This document shows, piece by piece, positions 54,404-56,189 of a DNA stretch of 56,189 nt. Positions within the stretch are counted from its first letter, which is position 1. Each line of letters begins with the position of its first letter. This DNA is from a virus. The stretch covers positions 1 to 56,189 of IMG/VR virus record IMGVR_UViG_3300008262_003123; one strand, given 5' to 3'. The notes under the pieces are model-generated. The model searched no databases. It was not told where the DNA came from and saw only the letters and a program-made list of their open reading frames with translations. The position numbers were made by a program, and so were the translations under genes.

Positions 54404-54576
54404 TTAAAGTTGTACTGTCGTTCTTAGTTGTTGCTGTTGTATTTCATTTTGTAATCGAATCTTGGAGATATACTTCAGGAAAAGAACGTTGGAATAGTAT
54501 AAAAACCTTGACATACAGTCTAGGTCTTGCTACACTAACTTTCATAGCATTATCGCTATTTGTTTTTTTATTTTAA
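54400..54576 (+). CDS. Small two-TM protein (58 aa)
   Basis: KVVLSFLVVAVVFHFVIES and LATLTFIALSLFVFLF, separated by a basic loop WRYTSGKERWNSIK. ATGA overlap with the upstream gene. Its 3' half contains a consensus-like promoter for the next gene. Confidence 0.6.
   Translation: MIKVVLSFLVVAVVFHFVIESWRYTSGKERWNSIKTLTYSLGLATLTFIALSLFVFLF
54508..54536 (+). promoter_or_regulatory. Sigma70-type promoter within the small membrane gene
   Basis: TTGACA (54508-54513), 17-nt spacer, TACACT (54531-54536). 52 nt upstream of the SPFH lipoprotein ATG, which has AAGGATTTACACAC as its leader. Confidence 0.6.
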
Positions 54577-54588
54577 GGATTTACACAC

Positions 54589-55386
54589 ATGAAACGTATC
54601 GCAACTCTTGGCCTTATCGCTGCCGCTGTGTTGGCAACTGGCTGTACTCGTATTGAAACCGGTGAGGTTGGTGTACGAGTTGGTTTTGACAAACAGGTTC
54701 AACCTGGTGAACTATTGCCTGGTTCGTTTAATCAGGTATTGATTGGCGACGTGCTTACATTCCCTATCAAGGATGTCAACGTCACACTAGAGAACATGAC
54801 TCCTGTGGCCAAAGATAATAGCACAATGAAAGACTTTGATGCTGTGGTTGTTTACAACATCAACCCACAACAAGTATCAGAACTGTATGCTACCAAGAAC
54901 AAGGCTTTCCACGCTGACTTCAAAGGCGACACTTATGTGATGTATAACTACATTGTTCAGAATGCTCGTAATGCTATCTACAAAGCCGCACGTAAGTACG
55001 AAGCCTTGGACATGGCAGACAATCGTGGCGAAATGGAGAAGTTCATCCAAGACGAGATCGTTCGCAACTTGTCAGAAGAAAAGTTGGACGGTACTATTAT
55101 GATTAGTCAAGTGCTGATTCGTAATGTTGTGCCAGCAGACAGTGTGGTTGAATCAGCTAACGCATTAGTTCGTTCAAAGAACGAGTTGAAGCAGAAGGAA
55201 GTTGAAGTTAAGACTGCTGAAGCCGAAAGCCGTCGTATGGCAGCATTGGCTAACAACTCAGGTGCATCAATTGCATTCATGCAGGCCCAAGCCATGTTAA
55301 ATATCTCCGAAGGTATTAAGAACGGTCAAGTGCAGACTATTGTAGTGCCTTCAAACTTTAACGCTTTGATGTTACCCAAACAATAA
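54589..55386 (+). CDS. SPFH/prohibitin-like lipoprotein
   Basis: 265 aa. Lipobox LIAAAVLATGCTRIETGEVG. SPFH domain features: GEVGVRVGFDKQVQPGELLP, FPIKDVNVTLENMTPVAKDN, DFDAVVVYNINPQQVSELYA, NARNAIYKAARKYEALDMAD, ISQVLIRNVVPADSVVESAN, then a charged helix KQKEVEVKTAEAESRRMAAL. Normally SPFH proteins form large rings at membranes and hold proteases such as FtsH. Codon use is clearly richer in C/G third positions than in neighbours, suggesting recent acquisition or high expression. Confidence 0.88.
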   Translation: MKRIATLGLIAAAVLATGCTRIETGEVGVRVGFDKQVQPGELLPGSFNQVLIGDVLTFPIKDVNVTLENMTPVAKDNSTMKDFDAVVVYNINPQQVSELYATKNKAFHADFKGDTYVMYNYIVQNARNAIYKAARKYEALDMADNRGEMEKFIQDEIVRNLSEEKLDGTIMISQVLIRNVVPADSVVESANALVRSKNELKQKEVEVKTAEAESRRMAALANNSGASIAFMQAQAMLNISEGIKNGQVQTIVVPSNFNALMLPKQ

Positions 55387-55414
55387 TGTAGGATTATTTC
55401 TTAGAGGTTAATTA

Positions 55415-55549
55415 GTGATATTAGAAATTATGATGTGGGGTTTTTTCTCCGCCTGGGGGTGGTTTGGAGCCAGTTATATTAAAGATCAAATCTGGAAACC
55501 AGAAACTGTTGAGCAGGATAAGCAACAGAAACAAGAAAAGAAAGATTAA
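55415..55549 (+). CDS. Small membrane-associated protein (44 aa)
   Basis: GTG start after AGAGG. ILEIMMWGFFSAWGWFGASY then a charged tail WKPETVEQDKQQKQEKKD. One W-rich hydrophobic segment. ATG 55430 is an alternative start. Sits just downstream of the SPFH gene. Confidence 0.55.
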   Translation: MILEIMMWGFFSAWGWFGASYIKDQIWKPETVEQDKQQKQEKKD

Positions 55550-55554
55550 TAATT

Positions 55555-55815
55555 ATGAATTATAATTTCAATATCACTATGACAACTGATATATCTTCAA
55601 CTATTGTAGAGGAAATAATAAAAAAAATAGTAGAAGAACAAACAGGTAAAAAAATTTCCTCTATAGAAGTTAAACTACGCCGAGTACAAAAAGGCATAGG
55701 TCCCAATGAATCAATTGACACTGTGTTTGACGGATATAACATTGTGTTTGTTGAAGAATCCACAAAAGGAAACAAACAACCTAATACTGGATTTAAACCT
55801 GCTGTTTATCAATGA
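55555..55815 (+). CDS. Small protein, unknown
   Basis: 86 aa. ISSTIVEEIIKKIVEEQTGK, KISSIEVKLRRVQKGIGPNE, SIDTVFDGYNIVFVEESTKG. Soluble alpha/beta. ATGA overlap with the next gene. No family recognised. Confidence 0.65.
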   Translation: MNYNFNITMTTDISSTIVEEIIKKIVEEQTGKKISSIEVKLRRVQKGIGPNESIDTVFDGYNIVFVEESTKGNKQPNTGFKPAVYQ

Positions 55816-56138
55816 CTTTAACTAATCAAAGACTTATTGAAGAAATAAAAGGAATCCGCCGAGTGGTGATTAACATTTGCCACGGCGGATTTAGCCTTAG
55901 TGATCAAGCAATTGAAAAATATCGAGAGCTCACCGGTATAACTGATGAAAAATTTTGGGATCGAGATATATCAAGAGACGATCCCTATCTAATTCAAATA
56001 ATCAATGAAATGGGCGAAAAAGCCAACGGTTCTTACGCCGAATTAAAAATCGTAGAGATTCCTGCAGATGTTGATTGGATTGTTGAGGAATACGATGGAA
56101 GAGAATGGATTGCCGAACGACATAGAACTTGGGACTAA
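55812..56138 (+). CDS. Conserved protein of unknown function
   Basis: 108 aa. VVINICHGGFSLSDQAIEKY, SRDDPYLIQIINEMGEKANG, AELKIVEIPADVDWIVEEYD, GREWIAERHRTW. I recall this family as widespread in phages and some large viruses and bacteria, with no established function. The strong conservation suggests an enzymatic or binding role. Confidence 0.78.
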   Translation: MTLTNQRLIEEIKGIRRVVINICHGGFSLSDQAIEKYRELTGITDEKFWDRDISRDDPYLIQIINEMGEKANGSYAELKIVEIPADVDWIVEEYDGREWIAERHRTWD

Positions 56139-56189
56139 ACTTAAACAAGTTTTAGCTACAAGATCTCGAGCTGTCTTTAGTTATCGTAT
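56095..56189 (+). CDS. Partial ORF running off the right edge
   Basis: ATG 56095 in a different frame, overlapping the previous gene by 44 nt: EENGLPNDIELGTKLKQVLA, TRSRAVFSYR, open at the edge. Downstream of the previous stop this is the only long open frame, and long overlaps are common here, so it is plausible but unproven. Confidence 0.45.
   Translation, partial: MEENGLPNDIELGTKLKQVLATRSRAVFSYR

Noticed and set aside
1-56189. That the window is a bacterial chromosome, given DnaK, PstS, porin, AhpCD, GuaC, ClpS and rpsU
   Set aside because: The layout of these genes is unlike any bacterial operon order, they alternate with phage-only genes (tail fibre, NrdAB-glutaredoxin, PAAR/M15, endolysin, many coupled small ORFs), and late-type motifs run throughout.
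1-56189. Insertion sequences, transposases, integrase or attachment sites
   Set aside because: No transposase- or integrase-like ORF, no paired terminal repeats with target duplications and no tRNA-like attachment site were found.

Overview
This window looks like part of a large dsDNA phage genome of the T4-like (myovirus) type. The evidence is: very tight gene packing with ATGA/TAATG stop-start overlaps; many small unknown genes; class Ia ribonucleotide reductase plus glutaredoxin; a tail fibre, a tail-tip-like PAAR/M15 protein and a SleB-type endolysin; repeated TAAATA late-promoter-like motifs; and a series of proteins whose N-termini resemble T4 capsid-targeting propeptides. No terminase, portal, major capsid or polymerase gene is in the window, so the assignment rests on gene content.

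The host is most likely a Gram-negative, low-GC, aquatic bacterium, possibly a betaproteobacterial methylotroph (inference). Three things point that way: (i) a phage-borne pqqA, the peptide precursor of PQQ, the cofactor of methanol dehydrogenases; (ii) a circularly permuted two-piece tmRNA, a form known from alpha- and betaproteobacteria and some cyanobacteria; (iii) a bS21 whose C-terminal LRSQxLPPKLY resembles betaproteobacterial S21. The porin, lipoproteins and signal peptides require an outer membrane.

Layout. 1-3.6 kb: end of a 2OG-Fe(II) oxygenase and a giant glycosyltransferase/FkbM methyltransferase fusion. 3.6-10.6 kb: small structural or virion-associated genes (ubiquitin-like, pterin-dehydratase-like, Cys-rich, secreted nuclease, several with CTS-like N-termini). 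10.7-13.8 kb: mostly minus-strand accessory genes (HAD phosphatase, alpha/beta hydrolase, small proteins) around a plus-strand fatty-acid desaturase. 13.9-21 kb: structural block (CTS-like proteins, coiled-coil membrane protein, PD-(D/E)XK nuclease, tail fibre). 21-27 kb: nrdA, nrdB, glutaredoxin, Sm-like protein, PAAR/M15 peptidase, small membrane proteins. 27.07-27.5 kb: permuted tmRNA with a small ORF inside its intervening segment. 28-33.2 kb: nuclease-like protein, AhpC/AhpD peroxidase pair, PstS and phosphate-type porin, DUF2061 protein, PqqA. 33.2-36 kb: conserved phage protein, an unidentified structured RNA, candidate lysis genes and lipoproteins. 36-40.6 kb: structural/membrane proteins, bS21, exonuclease, GMP reductase. 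40.7-43.5 kb: DnaK, Hsp20 and ClpS; the first two share a leader RNA. 43.8-45 kb: heme oxygenase plus PcyX-type bilin reductase. 45-50 kb: secreted low-complexity and Cys-repeat proteins and a duplicated membrane coiled-coil pair. 50-56 kb: metallophosphoesterase, D,D-carboxypeptidase, nucleotidyltransferase-like protein, SPFH lipoprotein and small unknowns.

Taken together the window is rich in host-reprogramming genes: PQQ precursor, phosphate uptake, peroxide defence, heme-to-bilin conversion, purine salvage, dNTP synthesis, ribosome and ribosome-rescue components, and protein quality control. The observations most worth following are phage pqqA beside a HemO-PcyX pair, the permuted tmRNA with its embedded ORF and unusually long tag, the shared dnaK/hsp20 leader that could be an RNA thermometer, and host-type promoters placed so close to the start codon that the mRNAs should be leaderless. 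All family calls come from reading the sequence; no database search was run.
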